A stretch of 64,000 nucleotides of DNA from Chitinophagales bacterium (GCA_017303475.1 JAFLBO010000003.1:124001-188000), one strand, 5' to 3'. Shown: positions 43,282-51,745, counted from the stretch's first letter. Notes: a model not told the origin generated them from the sequence alone. Numbers and translations are program-made.

Positions 43282-43289
43282 TATTTTTG
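43282..43289 (+). promoter_or_regulatory. -7 box for rmuC
   Basis: TATTTTTG matches TAnnTTTG and ends 19 nt before the rmuC ATG. No TTG lies at the usual -33 distance. Confidence 0.4.
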
Positions 43290-43308
43290 TCCATCTAAAA
43301 ACAGAGAT

Positions 43309-44649
43309 ATGGACAACACACTCCTTTTTTTATTGGGCGGTATATTGGTCATTGTTCTGGTCGTTTTGATGATGCGTCAACAAGGTGGACAGGCCATTCA
43401 GTTCCCGGATAAGGATCAATTTGTACCAAGGGAACTGCATCTGGCTATTGTGGAGGAATTGGAAAGGATGCGTCAGGATTTGGTGGCCAGAGAAAAAGAG
43501 GTTCGCGACGCGCATGCACAACTGGCGGCCCGGGAGCAACAGGTTTTTCATTTGGAAGACCGATTGCAAGGGCAAAGGCAGGAGCTGGAACAGCTGCAAG
43601 CTAAATTCAAAACTGAATTTGAAAATATTGCCAACCGGTTGCTAGAGGAAAAATCAGAGCGCTTTACGGCGCAAAATGCTCAGCAATTGCAACATGTGCT
43701 GACTCCACTCAAAGAAAAGATCAAGGAGTTTGAAGAAAACGTTGAGCGTAAATTTCTGGAAGAAACCCGGGAAAAAACCAGTTTGAAAAAGGAACTGGAG
43801 CAGTTGCATACACTAAACCAGCAACTTAGTGCTGATGCACACAACCTGGCAACTGCACTAAAGGGGCAAAGCAAGGTGCAGGGAGATTGGGGCGAGTTCC
43901 AGCTGGAAACCCTTTTGGAAAAATCTGGTTTGCAAAAAGGGGTGCATTTCCTTAGTCAGGCTACGTATAAAAATGATGACGGGGCTGCCAAGCGGCCGGA
44001 TTTTATTATACAACTTCCTGAAAATAAGCAACTTGTGGTGGATTCCAAGGTGTCGCTCACTGCTTTCGAACGATATTTTAATGCCGCCGATCCGCAGGAA
44101 AAGGAGCAACACCTGAAAGCGCATGTGAACAGTTTGCGCAATCATGTGGAGAACCTTAGCCGCACCAATTATCAGACGCTTTATCAGATCAATACACCGG
44201 ACTATCTATTGCTTTTTGTGCCTTTGGACGGCGCTTTGTCGTTGGCTTCACAGGCAGATCCAAGGTTGTTTACGGATGCTTTGGAGCGGAATATAGTGCT
44301 GGTGAGTACCAGCAGCCTGCTGGCCACCCTGCGCACAGTTTCTCACCTGTGGAAACAGGAAAAGCAAGCCAAATCGGTGCTTGAGATTGCCAGACAAAGC
44401 GGTTTGTTATATGATAAGTTTGTGGCTTTTGTGGAGGATTTGCGCATGATTGGAACCCGGCTGGACAATGCCAGGTCGGCCTATGACGATGCCATGCACA
44501 AGCTGACTAATGCCGCCCGGCCTGGTGATACCTTGATTGGTAAGGCTGAGAAAATTAAAGAATTGGGAGCGCGGGCAACCAAATCACTACCGCAGGATTT
44601 GTTGCTGGATGAATATGAAGAGGTAAACCACAATAATGAAAAGGGGTGA
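43309..44649 (+). CDS. rmuC: DNA recombination protein RmuC
   Basis: The 446-residue protein has an N-terminal membrane helix (LLFLLGGILVIVLVVLMM), a long coiled coil (about 45-185) and the RmuC domain (about 200-400: GDWGEFQLETLLEKSGL, RPDFIIQLPENKQLVVDSKVSL with VDSKVSL at its core, PDYLLLFVPLDGAL, NIVLVSTSSLLATLRTV). The D and K of VDSKV match the nuclease-like core. RmuC limits DNA rearrangement between inverted repeats in E. coli; its activity is not firmly established. It has its own promoter. Confidence 0.92.
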   Translation: MDNTLLFLLGGILVIVLVVLMMRQQGGQAIQFPDKDQFVPRELHLAIVEELERMRQDLVAREKEVRDAHAQLAAREQQVFHLEDRLQGQRQELEQLQAKFKTEFENIANRLLEEKSERFTAQNAQQLQHVLTPLKEKIKEFEENVERKFLEETREKTSLKKELEQLHTLNQQLSADAHNLATALKGQSKVQGDWGEFQLETLLEKSGLQKGVHFLSQATYKNDDGAAKRPDFIIQLPENKQLVVDSKVSLTAFERYFNAADPQEKEQHLKAHVNSLRNHVENLSRTNYQTLYQINTPDYLLLFVPLDGALSLASQADPRLFTDALERNIVLVSTSSLLATLRTVSHLWKQEKQAKSVLEIARQSGLLYDKFVAFVEDLRMIGTRLDNARSAYDDAMHKLTNAARPGDTLIGKAEKIKELGARATKSLPQDLLLDEYEEVNHNNEKG

Positions 44650-44693
44650 GCTGATGCTCATCCCGGAATAAATGATCAGAAAGCTTGAACTGA

Positions 44694-44810
44694 TCAGAAG
44701 TGCGGGCAATTGCACTTAGGCTTAAAGAGGCTGCAAGCCTGCAAAGCCATCATTCCGAAAGTGAGGGCAAACATGGCGACACGCCACCAGTTGATCTTCA
44801 GATTTTTCAT
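44694..44810 (-). CDS. 38-residue lipoprotein-like peptide
   Basis: A small gene reads MKNLKINWWRVAMFALTFGM, then MALQAC, and ends SLFKPKCNCPHF. The hydrophobic leader with the LQAC lipobox, and the short KxKCxCPHF tail, match small lipoproteins I recall from other Bacteroidota. The mature peptide has only 13 residues with three cysteines. It is convergent with rmuC and lies 90 bp upstream of pth on the opposite side. Function unknown. The rest of the gap 44650-44899 shows nothing else I can support. Confidence 0.6.
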   Translation of the reverse strand: MKNLKINWWRVAMFALTFGMMALQACSLFKPKCNCPHF

Positions 44811-44899
44811 AGCAATGTGCATTGTTTTAGTTTACAATGGCGAAAGTACTACAAATGTTTTTGAAAGTTTTTTGTAGAAACGTTAAATTGGGAAAAGTC

Positions 44900-45460
44900 C
44901 TACTTCCCGGTAGCATTCATGGCCTTTTCCAATCCTATGGTAACAAAGGTTTTGACCACCTCTGCAGATTTTTCCAGGATTCGTACCAGCTCCGCTTTTT
45001 CATCTTCTGTCCATTTGCCGAGCACAAAATTGACCTGTTTGCCCTTGGAAAAATTGCTTCCGATTCCAATGCGCAGACGCGGATAGGCATCGGTACCCAG
45101 TAGTTCCTGAATGTTTTTTAGGCCGTTATGACCGCCATCAGAGCCTTTGGCGCGCAGACGTTGTTTGCCAAACTCCAGGTTCAGGTCGTCCAGTAGCACC
45201 AGACTGTTTTCAACCGTAATTTTTTCTTTTTGCAACCAATACCGCACAGCCTTTCCGCTCAGATTCATGTAGGTATTAGGCTTTAGCAATATCAAGGTTC
45301 GGCCTTTGAATTTGACCTCAGCCAAATCGCCATGAGTATTGCCTTTCCACTCTCCTCCCAGTTCTTTGCAGAGAAAATCTACCGCCTCGAATCCAATATT
45401 ATGGCGGGTTCCATCGTATTCATAACCTACGTTGCCCAGTCCGGTGATCAGGTATTTCAT
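44900..45460 (-). CDS. pth: Peptidyl-tRNA hydrolase
   Basis: The 186-residue protein has the Pth motifs GLGNVGYEYDGTRHNIGFEAVD (N8 and the catalytic H near 20), LLKPNTYMNLSGKAV (N near 67), LVLLDDLNLEFGKQRLR (D near 92) and KGSDGGHNGLKNI (about 110), all of the family active-site residues. It releases tRNA from peptidyl-tRNAs that drop off the ribosome. The length is normal. It has a -7 box 30 nt upstream. Confidence 0.95.
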   Translation of the reverse strand: MKYLITGLGNVGYEYDGTRHNIGFEAVDFLCKELGGEWKGNTHGDLAEVKFKGRTLILLKPNTYMNLSGKAVRYWLQKEKITVENSLVLLDDLNLEFGKQRLRAKGSDGGHNGLKNIQELLGTDAYPRLRIGIGSNFSKGKQVNFVLGKWTEDEKAELVRILEKSAEVVKTFVTIGLEKAMNATGK

Positions 45461-45489
45461 AGTTCCTTGATTAAGTCATTAAATCGGGG

Positions 45490-45497
45490 CAAAATTA
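45490..45497 (-). promoter_or_regulatory. -7 box for pth
   Basis: On the minus strand TAATTTTG (45497-45490) matches TAnnTTTG and lies 29 nt before the pth start. No well-placed TTG was found. Confidence 0.42.
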
Positions 45498-45540
45498 CAC
45501 GCCCGGGCAACCATTTTCCCTGTTCATACATCATTTAGCC

Positions 45541-46074
45541 ATGAAAAATTGGATTTATGCCTGGGTATTAGGCTTGTTGACATTTTTTTTCGGTGTTTCT
45601 TGCAACAAGGAAGCAGATCAGGCGCCTGGGTTTGACATGCTTTTTGAGCGGGATTTCGTTATTCCAGCGGGCATTGGAGTGTTTGATACCCACCATTTCC
45701 AATTGAAAAATATCCCTTCCAATTGGGAGCGTTATTTGCAGGAAGTCAATAAAACGGAAGAGGAAATTTCCAGGGTAGTGAATGGTTCTGCCAGTTTGGG
45801 CGGTGTTTTTGGAGATGCAGATCTGAGCGTTATAGATCGTATTTCCGTTCGGGTGTATGACGAGTCAAACCCAAATGATTATGTGGAAATCGCCTACCGG
45901 GAACCTGCCCCTTTTGATACCAATAATGTTTTACCATTGATTCCTTCCCTGGCGGATGTAAAGCGCTTTTTCAAACAGCCTCGTTTTTCGGTGGATGTTG
46001 TGATTTATTTGCGCCAAACTACTCAGGAGGCCAGCGATGTTCGATTGAGCCTGAATATGCGCGCCGTTTTTTGA
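45541..46074 (+). CDS. Lipoprotein of unknown function
   Basis: The 177-residue product has a lipoprotein signal (WVLGLLTFFFGVSC, C about residue 21) followed by N-K-E. The mature part looks beta-rich, with SVIDRISVRVYDES and RFSVDVVIYLRQTTQEASDV, suggesting a single beta-sandwich domain. No known family or partner is recognised. It is divergent from pth and 79 bp before hppD, which has its own -7 box. Confidence 0.65.
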   Translation: MKNWIYAWVLGLLTFFFGVSCNKEADQAPGFDMLFERDFVIPAGIGVFDTHHFQLKNIPSNWERYLQEVNKTEEEISRVVNGSASLGGVFGDADLSVIDRISVRVYDESNPNDYVEIAYREPAPFDTNNVLPLIPSLADVKRFFKQPRFSVDVVIYLRQTTQEASDVRLSLNMRAVF

Positions 46075-46111
46075 GTGGTATTTCTGTATACTATCTAATG
46101 GCGCAATCCCG

Positions 46112-46119
46112 TACTTTTG
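46112..46119 (+). promoter_or_regulatory. -7 box for hppD
   Basis: TACTTTTG matches TAnnTTTG exactly and ends 34 nt before the GTG start of hppD. Confidence 0.42.
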
Positions 46120-46153
46120 TGCCATTCTTTCCATTTAAAATTCAATCTAGATC

Positions 46154-47278
46154 GTGTCAACTACTCCTGATAAGAGTCTGGTTACGTCAACCGACTCGTT
46201 TCCTATCAATGGCACCGACCACCTCGAGCTCTACGTCGGAAATGCCAAGCAAAGCTCCATGTATTACCAGGCAGCACTAGGTTTTGAACTGGTAGCTTAT
46301 GCCGGTCCTGAAACCGGTGTGCGTGATCGGGTTAGTTATGTGCTTAAGCAGGATAAAATCCGCATAGTACTTACCTCCTCTTTGCTGCCGGGTACTGAAA
46401 TTTCCAAACATGTTGCCGAGCACGGTGATGGTGTTAAGGTGCTGGCTCTGTGGGTTGACGATGCCGAGAAAGCTTATGAAACAGCCCTCGCCCGCGGCGC
46501 TGAATCTGCTTTTGCGCCCAAAAAACTTCAGGATGCTCATGGTGAGGTGGTGATGGCTGCCATAAAAACATATGGAGAAACCATCCACACTTTGGTGGAG
46601 CGCAAAAATTACCAGGGGGCCTTCCTGCCAGGTTATGAGCCTCGTTACAGCGTTTATCCTGTAAAGTCAGTAGGTCTGAAATACGTTGACCACTGCGTGG
46701 GTAATGTGGAACTGGGCGCCATGAACAAATGGGTGAAGTTTTACCAGGATGTGATGGGCTTTAAACTCCTGATCACTTTCGACGACAATGATATTTCTAC
46801 TGAATACACCGCACTGATGTCGAAGGTGGTGAGCAATGGCAATGGCTACATCAAATTTCCGATCAACGAACCGGCCAAAGGCTTGAAAAAGAGTCAGATA
46901 GAAGAGTATCTGGACTTTTACCGTGGCGCTGGTGTGCAACACATCGCTGTAGCTACCGACAATATTCTGGAAACGGTAAGCATGATGCGCGCTAATGGCG
47001 TAGACTTCCTGTACGTTCCGGAAAACTACTATGAAGACGTATTGGACCGCGTAGGACAAATTGATGAAAAGATTGAGGACCTGAAAGCACTCAACATTTT
47101 GGTAGACCGGGATGAAGACGGTTATTTGCTTCAGATATTCACCAAGCCAATCCAGGACCGCCCAACGGTGTTCTTTGAGATCATTCAGCGCCGTGGCGCA
47201 AAGTCATTCGGCAAAGGCAATTTCAAAGCGCTTTTTGAAGCCATTGAGCGTGAACAGGCTTTGCGGGGGACTTTATAG
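46154..47278 (+). CDS. hppD: 4-hydroxyphenylpyruvate dioxygenase
   Basis: The 374-residue protein has two VOC-type domains. The Fe(II) ligands are in the usual places: DHCVGNV (His about 180), VQHIAVAT (His about 261) and VFFEIIQRRG (Glu about 342), with the C-terminal GKGNFKALFEAIE motif. It converts 4-hydroxyphenylpyruvate to homogentisate in tyrosine breakdown. The GTG at 46154 is the only start close before LVTSTDSFPINGTDHLELYVGN (FPINGTDHLELY). No other tyrosine-degradation gene is adjacent. Confidence 0.95.
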   Translation: MSTTPDKSLVTSTDSFPINGTDHLELYVGNAKQSSMYYQAALGFELVAYAGPETGVRDRVSYVLKQDKIRIVLTSSLLPGTEISKHVAEHGDGVKVLALWVDDAEKAYETALARGAESAFAPKKLQDAHGEVVMAAIKTYGETIHTLVERKNYQGAFLPGYEPRYSVYPVKSVGLKYVDHCVGNVELGAMNKWVKFYQDVMGFKLLITFDDNDISTEYTALMSKVVSNGNGYIKFPINEPAKGLKKSQIEEYLDFYRGAGVQHIAVATDNILETVSMMRANGVDFLYVPENYYEDVLDRVGQIDEKIEDLKALNILVDRDEDGYLLQIFTKPIQDRPTVFFEIIQRRGAKSFGKGNFKALFEAIEREQALRGTL

Positions 47279-47294
47279 CAGTATCAAGATTGAT

Positions 47295-47401
47295 TTTTAC
47301 CGCAGAGGCGGGGAGATGCAGAGGTGCTTAAACTGAGAGTCTCACTCCAAGTGAGACTCTCAGTTTAAGCACCTCTGCGCCTCCCCGCCTCTGCGGTAAA
47401 A
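47295..47401. repeat. 51-bp inverted repeat (giant hairpin)
   Basis: 47295-47345 pairs with 47351-47401 with only two mismatches around a 5-nt loop (TCCAA). The arm starts TTTTACCGCAGAGGCGGGGA and holds two CGCAGAGG-like units, then GTGCTTAAACTGAGAGTCTC. It lies between the convergent hppD and adenosyltransferase genes. It is too long for a simple terminator and resembles a dispersed palindromic repeat. Confidence 0.85.
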
Positions 47402-47430
47402 TAAAAATGTGGTCACTGAGATAACCTCAT

Positions 47431-47982
47431 TTACCTCGGTTTCCAAATCACCTCCTCGGCTCCCAAAACATGGGCCAGATAGCGGGCGAGCATAAAAAAG
47501 TAATCAGATAAGCGGTTCAGGTATTGTAAAGCCAACTCTTCCACCGGTTCGCCGGAATAGGCTAATGCCACCGCCAATCGCTCTGCTCGCCGACAAACAG
47601 TTCGGCAGACATGGCAGGCAGACACAGCAGGATGTCCTCCTGGCAGGATAAAATTTTTCAACTGCGGGAGTTGCTCATCCATTCGATCCATTTCTTTTTC
47701 CAGCAGGGTTATGTCTTCCGGTAACAGATCAGGTGTAGGCGGATGTTTGGCAGGATCAGAGGCCAGGTGCGCACCCAGGGTAAACAACCGATGTTGTGTA
47801 TGGGCCAAAAGTTCGCGTACCTGCTCGTCGCCGGTAAGATCTCGCAGCCAGCCAATAAATGAATTCAATTCATCTACTGTGCCATAGGCGTCAACCCTTA
47901 AATGACTTTTGGGCACCCTTTTTCCACCGAACAAAGCTGTTTCTCCTTTGTCGCCGGTTTTGGTATAGATTCTGAAAGCCAT
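47431..47982 (-). CDS. PduO-type cob(I)alamin adenosyltransferase
   Basis: The 183-residue protein has the PduO motifs TKTGDKGETALFGGKRVPK (ATP-binding N-terminus, about 7-25), VDAYGTVDELNSFIG (about 30), FILPGGHPAVSACHVCRTVCRRAER (FILPGG and CRTVCRRAER, about 110-135) and LNRLSDYFFMLAR (about 155). It transfers the adenosyl group of ATP to reduced cobalamin to make coenzyme B12. It heads a minus-strand run with the CpcT-like gene 13 bp downstream of its other side. Confidence 0.93.
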   Translation of the reverse strand: MAFRIYTKTGDKGETALFGGKRVPKSHLRVDAYGTVDELNSFIGWLRDLTGDEQVRELLAHTQHRLFTLGAHLASDPAKHPPTPDLLPEDITLLEKEMDRMDEQLPQLKNFILPGGHPAVSACHVCRTVCRRAERLAVALAYSGEPVEELALQYLNRLSDYFFMLARYLAHVLGAEEVIWKPR

Positions 47983-47995
47983 TGGGATTGGTTAG

Positions 47996-48640
47996 TTACA
48001 TTTTGATGAACTCATATCCTCCTTTTGTTGCGCCCCAAACCTGTTCGCCTTTTTCATTAAACCCCTGATCCCAGCTCAGCAGCATCTTAGGGGTAATGGT
48101 TACAGTCGAGCTGGCATATTTTGCTCCGCGGAGGGTGCTTTCACACCCTGTTCCCTGGGTAGCACCTGTGAAGGTCCCGTCCTTTTGTTTTTTCAAAAAA
48201 ACGGTGCAGCCATCTCTCAGTGAGAGATCAGTGGGTTTCAACTGATTGAATACTTCAGGCGTTTTGTATTTACCAGCCCAGTTGGCCTGATCAGGCAGCG
48301 TGTACACTATACTTTTGAACCCATCCTGGCCGTCTTTTTCAAGTTTGTATACGCGCTGGCGGTATGGTTTGCTTTCTGCAGTTGCTGTAGCTTGTTCCAC
48401 ATACAACCAATGCGAACCCTTATCAGCGGTCCAAATTGGCCTGATGTGCAGCCGGATATCAAAAAAGGCAGAGTCCCGCTGGCTTTGAGCCTGGCTGCTG
48501 AAATCGCCAATCATATAGTCGGCCAGCAATTCCAGGTCATTTTTGGCAGTTGCTGAGCCTTTTTTTGCGCCGGTGCAATGCCAGTTTGTGGCAGTAAAAG
48601 CAAAAAGCAGCAGGCTGAGTACCAGTATTTGATATTTCAT
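47996..48640 (-). CDS. CpcT/CpeT-family exported protein
   Basis: The 214-residue product starts with a hydrophobic export segment (LVLSLLLFAFTATNW), followed by a CpcT/CpeT-type domain: LADYMIGDFSSQAQSQRD, HIRPIWTADKGSHWLYVEQA (IRPIW and WLYVEQA, about 68-85), PYRQRVYKLEKD and GTGCESTLRGAKYASS. In cyanobacteria CpcT attaches bilins to phycobiliproteins; this organism shows no phycobilisome genes, so the role here is different and unknown. It overlaps the upstream gene by one base (TAATG). Confidence 0.82.
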   Translation of the reverse strand: MKYQILVLSLLLFAFTATNWHCTGAKKGSATAKNDLELLADYMIGDFSSQAQSQRDSAFFDIRLHIRPIWTADKGSHWLYVEQATATAESKPYRQRVYKLEKDGQDGFKSIVYTLPDQANWAGKYKTPEVFNQLKPTDLSLRDGCTVFLKKQKDGTFTGATQGTGCESTLRGAKYASSTVTITPKMLLSWDQGFNEKGEQVWGATKGGYEFIKM

Positions 48641-49197
48641 TATTGCTTGCCGGTTTCTTCTTGAGAGGCAGGTGCAGCGGTACCGGAAGCATCTGGTTTA
48701 ATTCCAAAACCCGGTTTTGCAGGGGCAAGACCACCTTCGTGCATGCAGGATGTGCAAACAACTCGTTCGCCATTCAGGGCTTTCCAGGTGAGTGGCGCCC
48801 ATTCTTGCATAGGTTTCAATAAGGCTTCTTTCTTAGTTCGGCCTTGTGCCAGCTGGAAACGACTCAGCAACACACTTTTGAGTTTTGGTTTCATGCTGTA
48901 TATGATGGAACCTACAATTTCATCGGAAAGAAATGGCAGCAGTTCAATGCAGGTTGTAGCGTGTTGCAGCGCTTCGGTCCCATCTACCGTGCCACTGAAT
49001 TCCAGAAATGAACGGATGGCCTTGTGGTCTCCACCTTTGGCTTTTTCCAACACATCCATATATTTAAAATTGGCCCATTCTGCCGTTTTTAATACAGCAG
49101 GGAACACTTGAATTTCTTCAGTTTTGGGCGCCTGGGCTTTTACCATAACAGGCATACAAATCAACAGGCAAAACAGAATGCGGAACAGACTTTTCAT
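48640..49197 (-). CDS. Exported protein of unknown function
   Basis: The 185-residue product has a signal peptide (LFRILFCLLICMPVMVKAQ). The mature part is mainly helical and carries CTSCMHEGG (CxxC-type pair, about 150) and an Ala/Pro-rich tail. No family is recognised. Its stop and the start of the CpcT-like gene share a base, so the two are translationally coupled and probably act together. Confidence 0.62.
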   Translation of the reverse strand: MKSLFRILFCLLICMPVMVKAQAPKTEEIQVFPAVLKTAEWANFKYMDVLEKAKGGDHKAIRSFLEFSGTVDGTEALQHATTCIELLPFLSDEIVGSIIYSMKPKLKSVLLSRFQLAQGRTKKEALLKPMQEWAPLTWKALNGERVVCTSCMHEGGLAPAKPGFGIKPDASGTAAPASQEETGKQ

Positions 49198-49358
49198 GTC
49201 AAATTATTTTATTGATGATCCGGCAAAGATAGTGCCTATCTTTAGTACAATGACTGTTATGCAGGTTAATCAATGCTAAACAGGCGACCTACAGGAAGGT
49301 AATTCCAGCAATACAGAATCTGAAGAATAAAAATATCCGGAATTGACACGATAATGTC

Positions 49359-49366
49359 TAATTTTG
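49359..49366 (+). promoter_or_regulatory. -7 box for yebC
   Basis: TAATTTTG matches TAnnTTTG and lies 88 nt before the yebC start. A TTG at 49343-49345 is too close (13 nt) for a standard -33 element. Confidence 0.38.
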
Positions 49367-49454
49367 CGCCGCTTTAAGCACTAGGGCTTTTTTACAGGCC
49401 ATTTTCCGGTGCTTTTAATTCACATCCTATCAACATTCTATATCAAATCCTTTT

Positions 49455-50171
49455 ATGGGACGCGCGTTTGAATTCCGCAAAGAAAGAAAAATGAAGCGTT
49501 GGGCCGGCATGGCCAAAACCTTCACCCGCATTGGCAGGGAAATCGCTCTGGCCGTAAAATCTGGTGGCTCCAATCCGGAATACAACTCCCGGTTGAGGGT
49601 GGCTATCCAAAATGCCAAGGCTGCCAACATGCCAAAATCCAATGTGGACAATGCCATCAAAAAAGCTTCCGGTAAAGAGGCTGATAACTTCCAGGAGGTT
49701 TTGTACGAAGGCAAAGGCCCGCACGGTATCGCTATCATGGTAGAAACAGCTACTGACAACCCTACCCGTACCGTTGCCAATGTTCGTATGTACTTCGACC
49801 GCTGCGGCGGCGCTTTGGGTACCTCAGGCAGTGTAGGCTTTTTGTTCGACCGCAAAGGGGTGTTCAAAGCCAAAGCTGAAGGGCACAACTGGGACGATCT
49901 GGAGCTGGAACTGATTGATGCCGGCTTGGAAGAGTTGAAACGTGAGGAAGATGAAGTGGTGCTCATCAGTGGATTTACTGACTTCGGCACACTTCAAAAG
50001 GCATTGGAAGATCGCAATATCGAAACTACCAGCGCAGCACTGGAATACATTCCTAATACCACCAAGAAGCTAGATGATTCCGAGGTGGAAGCTGTTGTTA
50101 AACTGGTTGACCGACTTGAAGAAGACGATGACGTGCTGAACGTCTATACCACGATGGATATGTCGGAGTAA
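49455..50171 (+). CDS. yebC: YebC/PmpR-family (TACO1-like) protein
   Basis: The 238-residue protein matches YebC: RAFEFRKERKMKRWAGMAK near the start (family WANIKHRK variant), FTRIGREIALAVKSGGSNPE (REIALAVKSGG, about 24-40), NMPKSNVDNAIKKASGKE (about 59) and VYEGKGPHG-type LYEGKGPHGIAIMVE (about 85). YebC-family proteins bind DNA or act in translation, including relief of ribosome stalling at proline-rich runs. The N-terminus (MGRAFEFRKERK) is the Bacteroidota form. A terminator follows. Confidence 0.93.
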   Translation: MGRAFEFRKERKMKRWAGMAKTFTRIGREIALAVKSGGSNPEYNSRLRVAIQNAKAANMPKSNVDNAIKKASGKEADNFQEVLYEGKGPHGIAIMVETATDNPTRTVANVRMYFDRCGGALGTSGSVGFLFDRKGVFKAKAEGHNWDDLELELIDAGLEELKREEDEVVLISGFTDFGTLQKALEDRNIETTSAALEYIPNTTKKLDDSEVEAVVKLVDRLEEDDDVLNVYTTMDMSE

Positions 50172-50191
50172 GTGCAACGGCACTTTTTTAT

Positions 50192-50230
50192 ACGTCCGTT
50201 TTGCCGTTTCGCGGTGGAACGGACGTTTTT
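50192..50230 (+). terminator. Rho-independent terminator of yebC
   Basis: ACGTCCGTT (50192-50200) pairs with AACGGACGT (50218-50226), then a T-run follows. Confidence 0.85.
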
Positions 50231-50250
50231 GTTCAGACACTTGGGGAAGG

Positions 50251-50823
50251 CTAATGTTCCGGGGGATTGGGGGCGAGCCTGGATAATACTTTTCTGGCCC
50301 TGCTTTTAAATCCTGCAGAGCCGTGTTCCTGCTGGTCTTCCAATACCAGCCGCAGCTCGGGAGTGAGTTCCGGAATCCTAGAGCAAATACGCTCCAAAAT
50401 ACTCATGGCTGAACACCGGATGGCAATAGCTTCCCGCGGATTAGCCAGACTTTGAAAACAAATATCTGCCAAAGCCTCATCGTACTTGTCCTGAAAATCA
50501 AGATGCTCAAATACATTCAGCGTGTTACGAATGATGGCATCATGCAATGGTTTCTTGTGGAGGTTTTCTATTAAGCGGTCCAGCCACGGGGCCATAATTT
50601 CTGGCGCTTTTTCTCCAATATACCGTACTGCCCAAGCGCTTCTTTGGGTAAAAATATACTGGTAGCCTCTGCCCTCCGGCAACGGAGCTGAAGGCGGGTT
50701 GTTTAAAAATATTTCCATTAATACCTCCAGGCGCTCAGCATCGTGCCCAACCCATTTCACCAATCGCATGGTTTGTGCTTTGCTGTGCTCGGCCAGTATT
50801 TGTGCCTCCAGCCATGAACGCAT
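50251..50823 (-). CDS. HEAT-like helical protein of unknown function
   Basis: The ATG at 50823 lies one base after the stop of the MBL gene and gives 190 residues; an ATG at 50844 is an alternative. The protein is all-helical and looks like HEAT repeats: LVKWVGHDAERLEVLMEIFL, QRSAWAVRYIGEKAPEIMAPWLDRL, RNTLNVFEHLDF, DICFQSLANPREAIAIRCSAM and GFKSRARKVLSRL (each truncated here). Similar short proteins occur in other Bacteroidota (recollection), without a known role. It is likely a scaffold, co-expressed with the MBL protein. Confidence 0.7.
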   Translation of the reverse strand: MRSWLEAQILAEHSKAQTMRLVKWVGHDAERLEVLMEIFLNNPPSAPLPEGRGYQYIFTQRSAWAVRYIGEKAPEIMAPWLDRLIENLHKKPLHDAIIRNTLNVFEHLDFQDKYDEALADICFQSLANPREAIAIRCSAMSILERICSRIPELTPELRLVLEDQQEHGSAGFKSRARKVLSRLAPNPPEH

Positions 50824-50824
50824 G

Positions 50825-51745
50825 TCAGCTTTCGTCGTCTGCATCATTGGTGGTATTATCGCTGATGTAACTTTCCTGTAGCACAGGAGATTGCAACATA
50901 AAGTCAGGATCCCAGGTCCACAAACCCTGTTCATATTCCCTGGTCATGAGTGCAACATTATCCAGATGATATTTGCGTTGCAACCTGGGGAATTCATACC
51001 TGCTCCAAAGGGAACTTTCATCAAATGGAACACCCGTGGCAATACTTTCCCGGAGGGCAAACAGGTATGCCTGTGCTTCAGTCCTGCGCTGGAGCCAGTC
51101 GTTTATACTTAAGGCTGGCAATCCATGACCCGGAATCAATCGGGTAAACCAGTTGCGGTCGTGAATTTTAGGTAACTTTTCCAGCGTTTGTTCATAATCA
51201 ATACTGCTCTGATAAATGAATGGGAATTCGCACTGGCAGAGATAATCTCCGGCAATGCAAAGCCCCAGCTGCCACACAATCACCATCATACTATCAGCTG
51301 TATGGCCAGGTGTAAGGTAAAACGACATCTTGGTGTTGCCGTACCGATACTGAACCCCGTCACGGAAAACAAGAAAATCACCTTTGGGATATTCTATAGG
51401 GTATGTCCTTTTGATGTAATACTGCTCATCAAATTCCAGGCATTTTTCAACACTGGCCTCTTTGTCCGGATTCTCTGCCATGGCTTTTGACATAAATACC
51501 TTGTCTGCCTTGAAAGCGCCATAACCAATGATATGGTCAAAATCTGAATGGGTAAAAACCAGGAATACGTGTTTGTTGCCCCTTATTTGTTCAACATATT
51601 GTCGTATACCTTCCACTTCTTCCGGTAACCATGCCGGATCAAATACCAATACTACATCGTCTGTACAAACCACGGTAGAATTGGTTTGGAACAATGCGCT
51701 TTGGAAAATCGTGACATTGGGGTCCCGATAAATGATTTGGTGCAT
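50825..51745 (-). CDS. MBL-fold metal-dependent hydrolase
   Basis: The ATG at 51745 starts a 306-residue protein. It has the metallo-beta-lactamase motif FTHSDFDHI (HxDxDH-like, about 65: T-H-S-D-F-D-H), YLTPGHTADSMMV (third His, about 146), IAGDYLCQCEFPF (Asp, about 164) and LIPGHGLPA (about 205). All metal ligands appear to be present. The substrate is unknown. It is in an operon with the HEAT-like gene, one base apart. An in-frame ATG nine codons earlier is less likely. Confidence 0.85.
   Translation of the reverse strand: MHQIIYRDPNVTIFQSALFQTNSTVVCTDDVVLVFDPAWLPEEVEGIRQYVEQIRGNKHVFLVFTHSDFDHIIGYGAFKADKVFMSKAMAENPDKEASVEKCLEFDEQYYIKRTYPIEYPKGDFLVFRDGVQYRYGNTKMSFYLTPGHTADSMMVIVWQLGLCIAGDYLCQCEFPFIYQSSIDYEQTLEKLPKIHDRNWFTRLIPGHGLPALSINDWLQRRTEAQAYLFALRESIATGVPFDESSLWSRYEFPRLQRKYHLDNVALMTREYEQGLWTWDPDFMLQSPVLQESYISDNTTNDADDES

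Noticed and set aside
49430-49990. Long minus-strand frame opposite yebC
   Set aside because: It is low-complexity serine-rich antisense of a strongly conserved gene.
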